Shown: positions 25,898 through 33,321 of the stretch, in pieces
Numbering within the stretch: position 1 is the stretch's first letter
Layout of the letters: every line of letters starts with the position of its first letter
Assembly (NCBI GenBank): GCA_902791025.1
Contig: CADATZ010000006.1
Coordinates: forward strand, 66,303 to 130,302
Length of the DNA: 64,000 nt
Direction: 5' to 3'
DNA from: an uncultured Chloroflexota bacterium
GTDB lineage: Bacteria > Chloroflexota > Anaerolineae > Anaerolineales > Anaerolineaceae
Notes under the pieces: model-generated
The model's input: only the letters and a program-made list of their open reading frames with translations
The model's database searches: none
What the model was told of the DNA's origin: nothing
Translations under genes and position numbers: made by a program

Positions 25898-26086
25898 AAA
25901 GCACGTGGAGACTGGCATCTTGTGGCGCGCAGCCGATACAAGCGTGCCTGTCCTCATGTGCGTCGCTTAAGTTCTGACCAGTTACGCCTTATTATATTTA
26001 TCAATAACTGTTTCGTTTATTATAACGTAAAGGTATCTGTTCAGAACCCGAAGCGCTGCACAAGGTGCCAGTCTCCATGTGCTTTG
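25898..26086. repeat. 189 bp element with 34 bp terminal inverted repeats
   Basis: The left end (25898-25931, beginning CAAAGCACGTGGAGACTGGC) and the right end (26053-26086) are inverted copies with 30 of 34 positions identical. Inside are GCGTGCCTGTCCTCATGTGCG (in parts) and two inverted copies of GTAACTG-TCAGAA at 25974-25987 and 26029-26046. The left half matches the copy at 40.1 kb over about 85 bp. There is no coding capacity, so it resembles a MITE or a composite of two palindromic repeats. No target-site duplication could be assigned with certainty. Confidence 0.8.
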
Positions 26087-26292
26087 CGAAAAGTAACAGG
26101 GAAACCAGTTTTCGAAAAATAATGTTGAAATACATCTTGACACTTTTGGCAGTTTGGAGTTTAATTATATTGTCAGCGGCAGGCTTTCGGGGGACCCCCT
26201 CTCTTGAAATGTCCTTGACCGCTGATGTTTTTAACTATACCTCGATTAAGACTTCACACGTTGGAATCACGAATCCTGTTATAATATCAATT

Positions 26293-26865
26293 ATGAATGA
26301 GCAGCAATTTCCGCAGTTTTCTGATGATTATTTCCGCATGACCGGTCGAAATTGGAAAAGCGAAAAAATTCATCGTAAAATTATGAACCTTTTTCGGAGT
26401 CATGCGCTGCGCTGTCTGTTTGCATATCGTAAGCTGCAGCAGGGTAAGGATCTGTTTGGTTTTTTTGCTATGGCTGACAGGTCAATGTCTCATAAATTTG
26501 GACTGGAATTGAAAACCAGACAGATCGGAAAAGGACTCTATCTCGGCCATCCTTACAACATTTCAGTCAGTGAAAATGCCGTGATCGGTGAAAACTGCAA
26601 TCTCAACAAAGGTGCCTCCATCGGGGTTGAATCGGGTACTATACAATCAGGACAATCAAGAGCTCCGATTCTTGGCAATCGGGTTTGGGTCGGTGCTAAT
26701 GCGGTGCTTTGTGGGAATATAAAGATTGGTGACAACGTACTGATTGCGCCGAATGCTTATGTAGATACCGACGTTCCTCCAAACAGTATCGTTATCGGCA
26801 ATCCCGCGCAAATCATTTCAAATCGTTTGGACGCGACAGAAGGATATATTAATCATGTCTGCTGA
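26293..26865 (+). CDS. Serine O-acetyltransferase-like hexapeptide protein
   Basis: 190 residues. The second half has the left-handed beta-helix pattern of hexapeptide acyltransferases: GLYLGHPYNISVSENAVIGENCNLNKGASIGVESG (in parts), LGNRVWVGANAVLCGNIKIGDNVLIAPNAYVDTDVPPNSIVIGNPAQII. This resembles short CysE-type serine acetyltransferases of capsule or amino-acid loci. The frame is open further upstream into the repeat element, but the upstream part is A/T-rich, and a TATAAT lies 8 bp before the ATG at 26293, which suggests a start here and possibly a leaderless mRNA. Its end overlaps trmO by 11 bp. The acceptor could be serine or a sugar. Confidence 0.75.
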   Translation: MNEQQFPQFSDDYFRMTGRNWKSEKIHRKIMNLFRSHALRCLFAYRKLQQGKDLFGFFAMADRSMSHKFGLELKTRQIGKGLYLGHPYNISVSENAVIGENCNLNKGASIGVESGTIQSGQSRAPILGNRVWVGANAVLCGNIKIGDNVLIAPNAYVDTDVPPNSIVIGNPAQIISNRLDATEGYINHVC

Positions 26866-27565
26866 AATCAATCCTACTCTGAAAATCATCGCACGGATCC
26901 ACAGCGATTTTCCGGAAAAGTTCGGGATCCCGCGGCAGAGCGGTTTGGCTCCGGATACCGTTTCCCGTATCGTCTTCGAAGAGGAATACCGCAATGCCGA
27001 GTCATTGCGCGGTATCGAAGGCTTCGACTATCTCTGGTTGATCTGGGAGTTTTCTGAAAACGTGCGGGAGACCTGGTCCCCGACCGTACGACCTCCCCGT
27101 TTAGGTGGAAATACCCGGCTGGGCGTGTTTGCTACCAGGTCTCCTTTCCGTCCCAATTCTATCGGATTGTCATCGGTTCGTCTTCTGCGGATTGAGAATG
27201 ATCCGCAGTATGGTCTGGTGCTGGTGGTTTCCGGTGCTGATTTGATGGATGGAACTCCGATTTATGACATAAAGCCGTATCTTCCCTACACCGATGCGCA
27301 TCCGGATGCTGCCGGAGGCTTTGCAAAGAAAGCGGATAAGACACTGACGGTGCATTTTCCTGAAAATCTTCTGCGTCAAATCCCGGAAAAATATCACGCC
27401 GGTCTGATACAGGTGCTTTCACAAGATCCGCGGCCATCCTATCAGCCTGATGGGGAACGTGTTTACGGAGTGTATTACGCGGATTATAATGTCCGCTTCA
27501 GTGTTATGGATGGTGTGCTGACCGTTTGCGGTGTTGAAAAGCGGAAGCCTTTAAATGAAGAATGA
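26855..27565 (+). CDS. trmO: tRNA (m6t6A37) methyltransferase TrmO
   Basis: The 236-residue protein is of the UPF0066/YaeB family: KIIARIHSDFPEKFGIPRQSGLAP at the start, then GIEGFDYLWLIWEF, RPPRLGGNTRLGVFATRSPFRPNSIGLSSV (in parts) with the conserved SAM/tRNA site, GADLMDGTPIYDIKPYLPY and the C-terminal DPRP. TrmO methylates t6A37 of tRNA-Thr. It overlaps its upstream neighbour by 11 bp and the downstream glycosyltransferase gene by 11 bp, forming a coupled three-gene unit. Confidence 0.92.
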   Translation: MSAEINPTLKIIARIHSDFPEKFGIPRQSGLAPDTVSRIVFEEEYRNAESLRGIEGFDYLWLIWEFSENVRETWSPTVRPPRLGGNTRLGVFATRSPFRPNSIGLSSVRLLRIENDPQYGLVLVVSGADLMDGTPIYDIKPYLPYTDAHPDAAGGFAKKADKTLTVHFPENLLRQIPEKYHAGLIQVLSQDPRPSYQPDGERVYGVYYADYNVRFSVMDGVLTVCGVEKRKPLNEE

Positions 27566-28352
27566 TGATGGAAGAATGAAGAGAAAGCTCCGCTCTCCGC
27601 TGCTGTGGAAATGGGCGGTTGTTTTATTTTTGATATTCTTTTTCATTTTTTTATTGATCGCTCTTCAAATCTTTCCGGATCTCTCCGTGTTTGGACAGCT
27701 TGCCGCGGGTGAGACGGATGTACCGGTCAAAAATCTCGCAGGTCATACGATTTTCGTATATCACAGTCCCCAATACGGTGAAAAAATCAATGTTTCCCTT
27801 TCGGATGTTTCCGATGAAATGATCGCTCTGACGCTTTCAACAGAGGACAGCCGTTTTTTTTCCAATCCCGGTTTTTCGCCTGCTTCAATATTCAGGGCGG
27901 TTCTGCAGAATCTTCATCTCAGAAATACTTATTCCGGCGCCTCAACAATTACGCAGCAGCTGGTGAGGAACATCCTTTTCCCTGAATCGGTACGCTTTGA
28001 GCGCAGTTTTTTACGCAAAGCGATGGAGATCTATCTGGCGGCTGCGGTTACGCTGCGGTATGACAAAGAAACGATCCTGACGCTTTACCTGAATGAGATC
28101 TACTATGGACGCTATGCTACGGGTGTGGAAAAAGCGGCTGAGGTTTATTTTGGCAAACATGCCTCCGATCTGGATCTGGAAGAAGCTGCCTTCATCGCCG
28201 GGCTGCCGCAGGCGCCGAATTATTATGGAAATGACCCGGAAGCCGGTGCACGACGTCAGCGGGAAGTGATGTGGATATTTAATCGAATCTTTGAAGAAGA
28301 AAGATGCATTCAGCTGAGTTCCGGCCCTGATCCGCGATACTATTGTCGTTGA
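27555..28352 (+). CDS. Monofunctional peptidoglycan glycosyltransferase (GT51)
   Basis: 265 residues: a short basic N-terminus, one membrane segment (about 19-42, WKWAVVLFLIFFFIFLLIAL) and a GT51 domain. Conserved motifs are LSTEDSRFF (first catalytic Glu; the usual His of the motif is replaced), GASTITQQLVRN, RKAMEIYLAA, ILTLYLNEIYYGRYATG (second Glu) and LPQAPNYY. The protein stops just after the domain, so there is no transpeptidase part. Length equals that of known monofunctional transglycosylases, so it is read as complete, though the last 15 residues look unlike the family. It polymerises lipid II at the membrane surface. Confidence 0.85.
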   Translation: MKNDDGRMKRKLRSPLLWKWAVVLFLIFFFIFLLIALQIFPDLSVFGQLAAGETDVPVKNLAGHTIFVYHSPQYGEKINVSLSDVSDEMIALTLSTEDSRFFSNPGFSPASIFRAVLQNLHLRNTYSGASTITQQLVRNILFPESVRFERSFLRKAMEIYLAAAVTLRYDKETILTLYLNEIYYGRYATGVEKAAEVYFGKHASDLDLEEAAFIAGLPQAPNYYGNDPEAGARRQREVMWIFNRIFEEERCIQLSSGPDPRYYCR

Positions 28353-28358
28353 AAAACA

Positions 28359-28412
28359 TGACATTTGTCAGTAACTTATACGCAGAAAATCAGTTGATAA
28401 TGACAAATGTCA
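28359..28412. promoter_or_regulatory. Pair of TGACAnnTGTCA palindromes, likely operators
   Basis: TGACATTTGTCA (28359-28370) and TGACAAATGTCA (28401-28412) are each palindromes and inverted copies of one another. With flanks the shared half is ATGACATTTGTCA-n-TA-n-C. Their centres are 42 bp apart, four helical turns, and the second ends 2 bp before the -35 hexamer of a strong promoter. This is the layout of a regulator that binds two sites cooperatively. The regulator is not identified. Confidence 0.65.
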
Positions 28413-28414
28413 TA

Positions 28415-28444
28415 TTGACAAAGGCGCTTTTTATTAATTATAAT
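28415..28444 (+). promoter_or_regulatory. Consensus-like promoter of the monooxygenase gene
   Basis: TTGACA (28415-28420) and TATAAT (28439-28444), both perfect hexamers, are 18 bp apart. The -35 follows directly on a palindromic operator. The leader to the start codon at 28602 is about 150 nt and contains an 18-of-20 palindrome, TATCCTATAATTACAGGATA (28473-28492), which itself includes a TATAAT. Confidence 0.72.
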
Positions 28445-28601
28445 ATTCTAAAATAGAGTAAAGTAATCAGGATATCCTATAATTACAGGATAGTTTCTGC
28501 GTTCGTTTCCGATTTTCAGCATGCTTGACAGAGATCAGGCACACGCTGTAATTTTTTTATCTCCGGACCCTTTGCGCCGTTTCAGCGGCTGAGGAGCTAT
28601 T

Positions 28602-28928
28602 ATGAGTATCGTTATGAATTTGTACTACTTTGGGAAGAATGGCAGCGCCCGTGCTTTCGCAGATGAAATGGAAAACAGCGGCCTTGCTGACCAGATCCGT
28701 GCCGAAGAAGGGAACGAACGTTATGAGTATTTTTACCCGAAAAATGACCCGGAAACCGTGCTTTTGATCGACTCCTGGCGGGATCAGGCCGCGCTGGATT
28801 TTCATCATGAGTCACCGATGATGGATCGAATTGCGGAACTGCGGGAAAAATATGACCTTCACATGTCGGCTGAACGTTACATTTCCGGGAATGCTCCCAT
28901 TTCGGATTCAAGATACGTAAGAAGTTAG
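28602..28928 (+). CDS. Putative quinol monooxygenase (ABM domain)
   Basis: 108 residues with an antibiotic-biosynthesis-monooxygenase (dimeric alpha+beta barrel) pattern: RAFADEMENSGLADQIRAEEGNERYEYFY, then ETVLLIDSWRDQAALDFHHESPMMDRIAEL and the end GNAPISDSRYVRS. Such proteins use no cofactor and act on quinols, aromatic or reactive small molecules; the substrate cannot be read from sequence. GAGGAG precedes the ATG. It is a single gene with a strong, apparently regulated promoter. The stop codon TAG lies in AAGTTAG, the reverse of the CTAACTT heptamer found in nearby arrays. Confidence 0.8.
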   Translation: MSIVMNLYYFGKNGSARAFADEMENSGLADQIRAEEGNERYEYFYPKNDPETVLLIDSWRDQAALDFHHESPMMDRIAELREKYDLHMSAERYISGNAPISDSRYVRS

Positions 28929-29042
28929 AAATCCAAGATTGTCAATTCCCAGCAGTCGGTTGTCAGAAAAGGACCGCCGGCTCTATTCCATTGTCCCGAA
29001 AAAATAGTTCCGTACCTGCAATTGTCAGAGTCAAAACAACTG

Positions 29043-29090
29043 CTAACTTCCAACTACTAACTTCTAACTTCTAACCACTGTCTACTCCAA
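29043..29090. repeat. Heptamer array (CTAACTT type) at the GGDEF gene end
   Basis: Units CTAACTT, CCAACTA, CTAACTT, CTAACTT, CTAACCA, CTGTCTA follow in 7-bp register. The TAG stop of the GGDEF gene (29082-29084 as CTA) lies in the last unit. The space 28929-29042 upstream holds no gene. Confidence 0.78.
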
Positions 29091-30140
29091 CTCGATTCCG
29101 TTCCCATCCAGATATTCGGCAAGCATGCGGGCGAAGAGGAAAATTGCGGCGTATTCTTTTTCCTGCCAGATTCGCAGCGTGTGCGGTTCCGCGCACATCA
29201 GGCAGCCGAAGGTTTTCGGGCCCACATTTACCTTCATGATCAGTACCGCTTCCGCTTCATTTTCACTCAGGATCGCATACAGCCGCGGGCTGGTTTCTTT
29301 GATCTGGCTGATCTCGTTTGTGGCATATGCATCTTCATTCATCAATTTATCAATATCATTCGCATACCCCAGAAAACGCTGATCCAGGACACTTTTTACT
29401 GCGTTTCTTTTCCCTGTGTAATAGAGATTTGTGATATTCAGGTCACTTTTCAGCGCTTCGAATCCGGCTTTCAGTTTGTCGTGGAGGTTATCGGATGAGT
29501 CGAAAGCAGCTGCGAGGTTTTTGAACGTATCGTAAAGCGTGTTCTTTTTGATGCGGATGACCTCGATGTTTTTATGTTTCTCCGGAGTGTAGATAATATA
29601 GCAGTTGCGTCCTTTGCTTTTCCCTCTGTACAAAACTTTGTCGATGAGTGTAAACAAATCAAGGTAATTGTCCGCATCCTTCGGGTAGTTAGCAAGGCCT
29701 GCTGTCCCGGTCATGAACAGATCATATTTGGTGAGGTGGAAGGTTTTGCGCAATACCACGCCCGTTCCAAACAAAGTTTGGCAGAAGAGCTTGTTTGCGG
29801 CATAGTCCAGGTCGCGGAAGTTGACGAAGAGAAATTCATCACCGCCGAATCTGCCTGCGATACCGTATCCGCGGAGAAAATCCCGCAGATTTTCGGAAAC
29901 AGCCGCGAGCATCTGGTCACCCATGGAATGTCCGTAGGTATCATTGATATATTTAAAATTATCAAGATCGATCATGCCAAAGGTGAAGGGGATTTTCTCT
30001 TCGATCAGGGACTGTACAAATGCGATCATATGCGTTTTGGAAATAAGCCCTGTCAGCGGATCAAGAACGTCAGTAATGCGGCGTCCTTCAAGAACACGTT
30101 TGAAATATTCATATTGGACCAATTCTTCTCTGCTGTACAT
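29082..30140 (-). CDS. Diguanylate cyclase (GGDEF) with C-terminal GAF-like domain
   Basis: 352 residues, soluble. The GGDEF domain covers about 25-190: DPLTGLISKTHMI, MIDLDNFKYINDTYGHSMGD and GRFGGDEFLFV, with GGDEF intact at 99-103, so c-di-GMP synthesis is likely. The product-inhibition site RxxD expected five residues before GGDEF is not present. Residues about 205-350 look like a GAF-type sensor (DKLKAGFEALKSDLNITNLYYTG, FGCLMCAEPHTLRIWQEKEYA) placed after the catalytic domain, the reverse of the common order. GAGGGTGTT precedes the ATG. It is monocistronic. Confidence 0.88.
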   Translation of the reverse strand: MYSREELVQYEYFKRVLEGRRITDVLDPLTGLISKTHMIAFVQSLIEEKIPFTFGMIDLDNFKYINDTYGHSMGDQMLAAVSENLRDFLRGYGIAGRFGGDEFLFVNFRDLDYAANKLFCQTLFGTGVVLRKTFHLTKYDLFMTGTAGLANYPKDADNYLDLFTLIDKVLYRGKSKGRNCYIIYTPEKHKNIEVIRIKKNTLYDTFKNLAAAFDSSDNLHDKLKAGFEALKSDLNITNLYYTGKRNAVKSVLDQRFLGYANDIDKLMNEDAYATNEISQIKETSPRLYAILSENEAEAVLIMKVNVGPKTFGCLMCAEPHTLRIWQEKEYAAIFLFARMLAEYLDGNGIELE

Positions 30141-30334
30141 AACACCCTCAGCTATCGTTTTTTGATCAGTTTCGAAAATCGTATAGTTAGTTTATTGTAC
30201 CCCATACGTGCTCTTATTCTCTGAAATCGGTTGAAATTGGAAGATTTTAATGGTTTCTGCTCGTTGGGTTAGCAACTGCGGACTGTTCCTTTATGGATGG
30301 TTCACATTGCTATGGATTTAATAAAACTATTATA

Positions 30335-30352
30335 TTGTGAAAAAAGTAACAA
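30335..30352. promoter_or_regulatory. Rex-type operator 1
   Basis: TTGTGAA-AAAA-GTAACAA fits the 18 bp Rex pattern of two 7 bp half-sites (TTGTGAA and TTAACAA or TTCACAA) around 4 bp. One half is a perfect match, the other has six of seven positions. The site lies upstream of the -35 box of the alcohol dehydrogenase promoter. Confidence 0.62.
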
Positions 30353-30366
30353 ATTGAATAAAACAC

Positions 30367-30394
30367 TTGCTTTAACTTTATCTTTGCGTATAAT
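30367..30394 (+). promoter_or_regulatory. Promoter of the iron alcohol dehydrogenase gene
   Basis: TTGCTT (30367-30372) and TATAAT (30389-30394) are 16 bp apart, between two Rex-type operators. The untranslated leader is about 100 nt. The remaining 30141-30330 stretch holds no gene or clear signal. Confidence 0.65.
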
Positions 30395-30397
30395 AGA

Positions 30398-30415
30398 TTG
30401 TGAAATAAATAACAA
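30398..30415. promoter_or_regulatory. Rex-type operator 2
   Basis: TTGTGAA-ATAA-ATAACAA again matches the Rex layout with one perfect half and one of six out of seven. It overlaps the expected transcription start, and its centre is 63 bp from that of operator 1, six helical turns. Binding here would block initiation when NADH is low. Confidence 0.65.
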
Positions 30416-30502
30416 ACAGCGATAAGTAAAATAATTACTGCGCTGCTTATTAATATAACAAATCCGAATTCGGATAGAAATGTAATATCAGGAGATTCAA
30501 AA

Positions 30503-31726
30503 ATGGCACGTTTTACTCTTCCCCGCGATTTATATCATGGTAAAGGTTCCCTTGAAGCGCTGAAAACCTTCCAAGGAAAGAAAGCAATGATCTGCGTAGG
30601 CGGCGGATCCATGAAGCGTTTCGGTTTTCTTGACCGGGCTGAAGCTTATCTGAAGGAAGCCGGCATGGAAGTCAGGATCTTTGACGGAATCGAATCAGAT
30701 CCTTCCGTTGAAACTGTTATGCGCGGCGCGGACGCGATGCTTGAATTCCAGCCGGACTGGATCGTTGCAATCGGCGGCGGATCCCCGATCGATGCCGCAA
30801 AAGCGATGTGGATCAAATATGAATATCCGGACTGCACCTTTGAAGATATGTGCAAGGTTTTCGGTATTCCTGAACTGCGGAAAAAGGCTCACTTCTGCGC
30901 TGTTTCTTCTACTTCCGGTACCGCTACCGAAGTGACCGCATTCTCCATCATTACCGATTACAGCAAAGGCATCAAATATCCGATCGCTGACTTCGAAATC
31001 ACTCCGGATGTAGCTATTGTTGATCCGGAACTGGCTGAAACCATGCCGAAGAAGCTGGTTGCCCATACCGGTATGGATGCCATGACCCACGCGATTGAAG
31101 CGTATGTTTCTACCGCTAATTGTGATTACACTGATCCGCTTGCCATCCATGCCATTGAAATGATCATGAATGACCTGGTTCCTTCCTACAACGGTGATAT
31201 GGCTGCCCGTGACCGCATGCACAATGCACAGTGCCTGGCCGGTATGGCGTTCTCCAATGCACTGCTGGGTATTGTTCACTCCATGGCTCACAAGACCGGT
31301 GCGGTTTTCGCCGATTATGGTGCGCACATTATCCACGGTGCTGCCAATGCCATGTACCTGCCGAAGGTCATTGCTTTCAATGCCAAGGATGAGACCGCGA
31401 AGAAACGCTATGGCGTGATCGTAGATTATATGGGCATCGCTGACAAGAATGCTTCCGATGATGAAAAGGTTGCGGCTTTGATCGCTTATCTGCGCAAGAT
31501 GAATGATGATCTGAATATCCCTCACTGCATCGGTCACTATGGCGCTGATTCTTATCCAACTGAAAAAGGTTTTGTTCCGGAAGAAGTCTTCCTTGAAAGA
31601 CTGCATGATATCGCTGTCAATGCCATTGCTGATGCCTGCACCGGTTCCAACCCGCGTCAGCCATCTGTTGAAGAAATGGAAAAATTGCTGAAGTGCTGCT
31701 ATTACGACACTGAAGTTGATTTCTAA
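30503..31726 (+). CDS. Iron-containing alcohol dehydrogenase
   Basis: 407 residues of the group III (Fe-ADH) family, which interconverts alcohols and aldehydes with NAD(P)H. The NAD site is IVAIGGGSPIDAAKAM (about 89-104), followed by SSTSGTATEVTAFSII, the metal region AHTGMDAMTHAIEAYVS and GIVHSMAHKTGAVFADYGAHIIHG (in parts), which hold the conserved D and H ligands. It lies downstream of a promoter with two Rex-type sites, so it is probably induced by a high NADH/NAD ratio and used in fermentation. AGGAGA is the ribosome binding site, and a strong terminator follows. Confidence 0.95.
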   Translation: MARFTLPRDLYHGKGSLEALKTFQGKKAMICVGGGSMKRFGFLDRAEAYLKEAGMEVRIFDGIESDPSVETVMRGADAMLEFQPDWIVAIGGGSPIDAAKAMWIKYEYPDCTFEDMCKVFGIPELRKKAHFCAVSSTSGTATEVTAFSIITDYSKGIKYPIADFEITPDVAIVDPELAETMPKKLVAHTGMDAMTHAIEAYVSTANCDYTDPLAIHAIEMIMNDLVPSYNGDMAARDRMHNAQCLAGMAFSNALLGIVHSMAHKTGAVFADYGAHIIHGAANAMYLPKVIAFNAKDETAKKRYGVIVDYMGIADKNASDDEKVAALIAYLRKMNDDLNIPHCIGHYGADSYPTEKGFVPEEVFLERLHDIAVNAIADACTGSNPRQPSVEEMEKLLKCCYYDTEVDF

Positions 31727-31757
31727 TGCTTTCTTCTGAAAAGATTCAGTGACAGAC

Positions 31758-31797
31758 AGGTGATTCATCAGAAAAACAGATGGATCACCTTTTTTTG
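31758..31797 (+). terminator. Terminator of the alcohol dehydrogenase gene
   Basis: AGGTGATTCATC and GATGGATCACCT pair with one mismatch around about 11 nt, followed by seven T. It isolates the dehydrogenase from the NUDIX-nfn genes. Confidence 0.9.
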
Positions 31798-31900
31798 TCT
31801 GAAAATGATATAAAAACTGCGTTATTTATCGCAATAACAACCGGACAATATATTATAATTAATAAGGTTCTGATTTCGGGACTTTTCAAGGCAGTTACTT

Positions 31901-32443
31901 ATGGAAATACGCGACAAAAATGGATTAACGGAACAGGAATTTCTGAAAGTCTATGCACAGAAAAACTACCCCAAACCGGCTCTGACAGCGGACCTGGTGG
32001 TTTTCTCGGAAAATATAGATGCGATTCTGCTGGTGAAACGAGGCGGACATCCGTTTCTTGGCCGCTGGGCATTTCCTGGCGGATTTGCTAATGCGGACGA
32101 ATCTGTTGAACAAACAGCTTTGCGTGAATTGAGGGAAGAAACCGGCATTTCCACTTTATGTGAAGATGATATTTACGAAATTGGGCTCTTCAGCACTCCC
32201 GGACGTGACCCGCGGGGCTGGGTGGTTTCCAATGTGTATGCAGCTAAGGTTGATCCGGCACAAATTGTTGTAAAAGCCGGTGATGATGCGGCACAAGCAC
32301 AGTGGTTTTGCCTTGATTATAAAAATGGTGAGTTTACATTGACCAATGGTGATATTCGCCTTACGGGAGATGCCGATAAATCGGATTTGGCTTTTGACCA
32401 TAACCGGATCCTTATAAAAACAATTGAAAAGTTTTCCAAATAA
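31901..32443 (+). CDS. NUDIX hydrolase
   Basis: 180 residues. The NUDIX box reads GGFANADESVEQTALRELREETGI (in parts: G-x5-E-x7-REL-x-EETGI), complete for a diphosphate hydrolase. The preceding sequence TADLVVFSENIDAILLVKRGGHPFLGRWAFPGG and the residues around it resemble the ADP-ribose/NAD-related subgroup, but the substrate cannot be fixed. It is followed by nfnA after 18 bp and may be co-transcribed. A TATAAT at about 31852 lacks a clear -35. Confidence 0.87.
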   Translation: MEIRDKNGLTEQEFLKVYAQKNYPKPALTADLVVFSENIDAILLVKRGGHPFLGRWAFPGGFANADESVEQTALRELREETGISTLCEDDIYEIGLFSTPGRDPRGWVVSNVYAAKVDPAQIVVKAGDDAAQAQWFCLDYKNGEFTLTNGDIRLTGDADKSDLAFDHNRILIKTIEKFSK

Positions 32444-32461
32444 AGGGAAGGAATTTGTAGT

Positions 32462-33310
32462 ATGTATAAAATTGTACGGAAGCGGGAACTGAATCCCACC
32501 GTTACCCAGATGGAGATCGAAGCTCCGCTGGTTGCCAGAAAGGCAAAACCCGGGCAGTTCATCATTCTTCGTGTGGATGAAGAAGGTGAACGGATCCCTC
32601 TCACCGTTGCCGGTACCAACCCGGAAGAGGGAACTGTAAAAATCATCTTCCAGATCGTCGGTGCGACTACGGAAATGCTCAATCACAAAAATGAAGGTGA
32701 ATATATCCAGGACTTCGTCGGTCCGCTGGGTATGGCGACACATACCGAAGGAATCAAAAAAGTCTGTATCGTCGGCGGTGGTGTTGGCTGCGCGATCGCT
32801 ATGCCGGTTGCACAGGAATTCCATCGGCTTGGTGCGGAAGTTACCAGCATCATCGGTTTCCGCAATAAAGACCTGCTGATCCTTGAAGATGAATTTAAAG
32901 CCTGCTCCGACAAGCTGGTCGTTATGACCGATGACGGTTCCTATGCCCGCCATGGCAACGTGACCGTACCGCTCAAGGAAATGCTGGAAGCGGGTGAAAA
33001 GTTTGACATGGTCATCGCTATCGGCCCCGGCATCATGATGAAATTTGTGGTTGCCACCTGCAAACCCTTCGGTGTTCCGGTGACTGTTTCCATGAACCCG
33101 ATCATGATCGATGGTACAGGCATGTGCGGCGGCTGCCGCCTGACACTGAACCAGGACGGTAAGCGTGTTACAAAATTCGCCTGTGTTGACGGTCCTGACT
33201 TCAACGGTTATGAAGTTGATTTTGATGAAGCCATGTCCCGCGGCCGGATGTATTTCGATTACGAACGCAACGCTCATGAAGAAGCCTGTAATCTTTTCAA
33301 GAACGCATAA
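32462..33310 (+). CDS. nfnA: NfnA: NADH-dependent reduced ferredoxin:NADP oxidoreductase, small subunit
   Basis: 282 residues of the FAD/NAD-binding reductase family related to dihydroorotate dehydrogenase electron-transfer subunits. The FAD domain (KPGQFIILRVDEEGERIPLTVAG) is followed by the NAD domain (KVCIVGGGVGCAIAMPVA, AIGPGIMM) and a C-terminal [2Fe-2S] segment with Cys in GTGMCGGCRLTL and KFACVDGP. With the next gene it forms the NfnAB pair that couples NADH, NADPH and ferredoxin by flavin-based bifurcation. Separated from nfnB by 11 bp. Confidence 0.9.
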   Translation: MYKIVRKRELNPTVTQMEIEAPLVARKAKPGQFIILRVDEEGERIPLTVAGTNPEEGTVKIIFQIVGATTEMLNHKNEGEYIQDFVGPLGMATHTEGIKKVCIVGGGVGCAIAMPVAQEFHRLGAEVTSIIGFRNKDLLILEDEFKACSDKLVVMTDDGSYARHGNVTVPLKEMLEAGEKFDMVIAIGPGIMMKFVVATCKPFGVPVTVSMNPIMIDGTGMCGGCRLTLNQDGKRVTKFACVDGPDFNGYEVDFDEAMSRGRMYFDYERNAHEEACNLFKNA

Positions 33311-33321
33311 GGAGTGTAAAG

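Noticed and set aside
25898..26086. Insertion sequence
   Set aside because: Inverted ends are present, but there is no coding capacity for a transposase in 189 bp.
26065..26292. Longer N-terminus of the acetyltransferase starting at GTG 26065 or ATG 26122
   Set aside because: The first part would be encoded by the right end of the repeat element and the second by an A/T-rich stretch with a TATAAT; homology begins after 26293.
27555..28352. GT51 gene as the broken front of a class A penicillin-binding protein
   Set aside because: Length and catalytic glutamates match monofunctional transglycosylases, and no transpeptidase remnants are found in any frame downstream.
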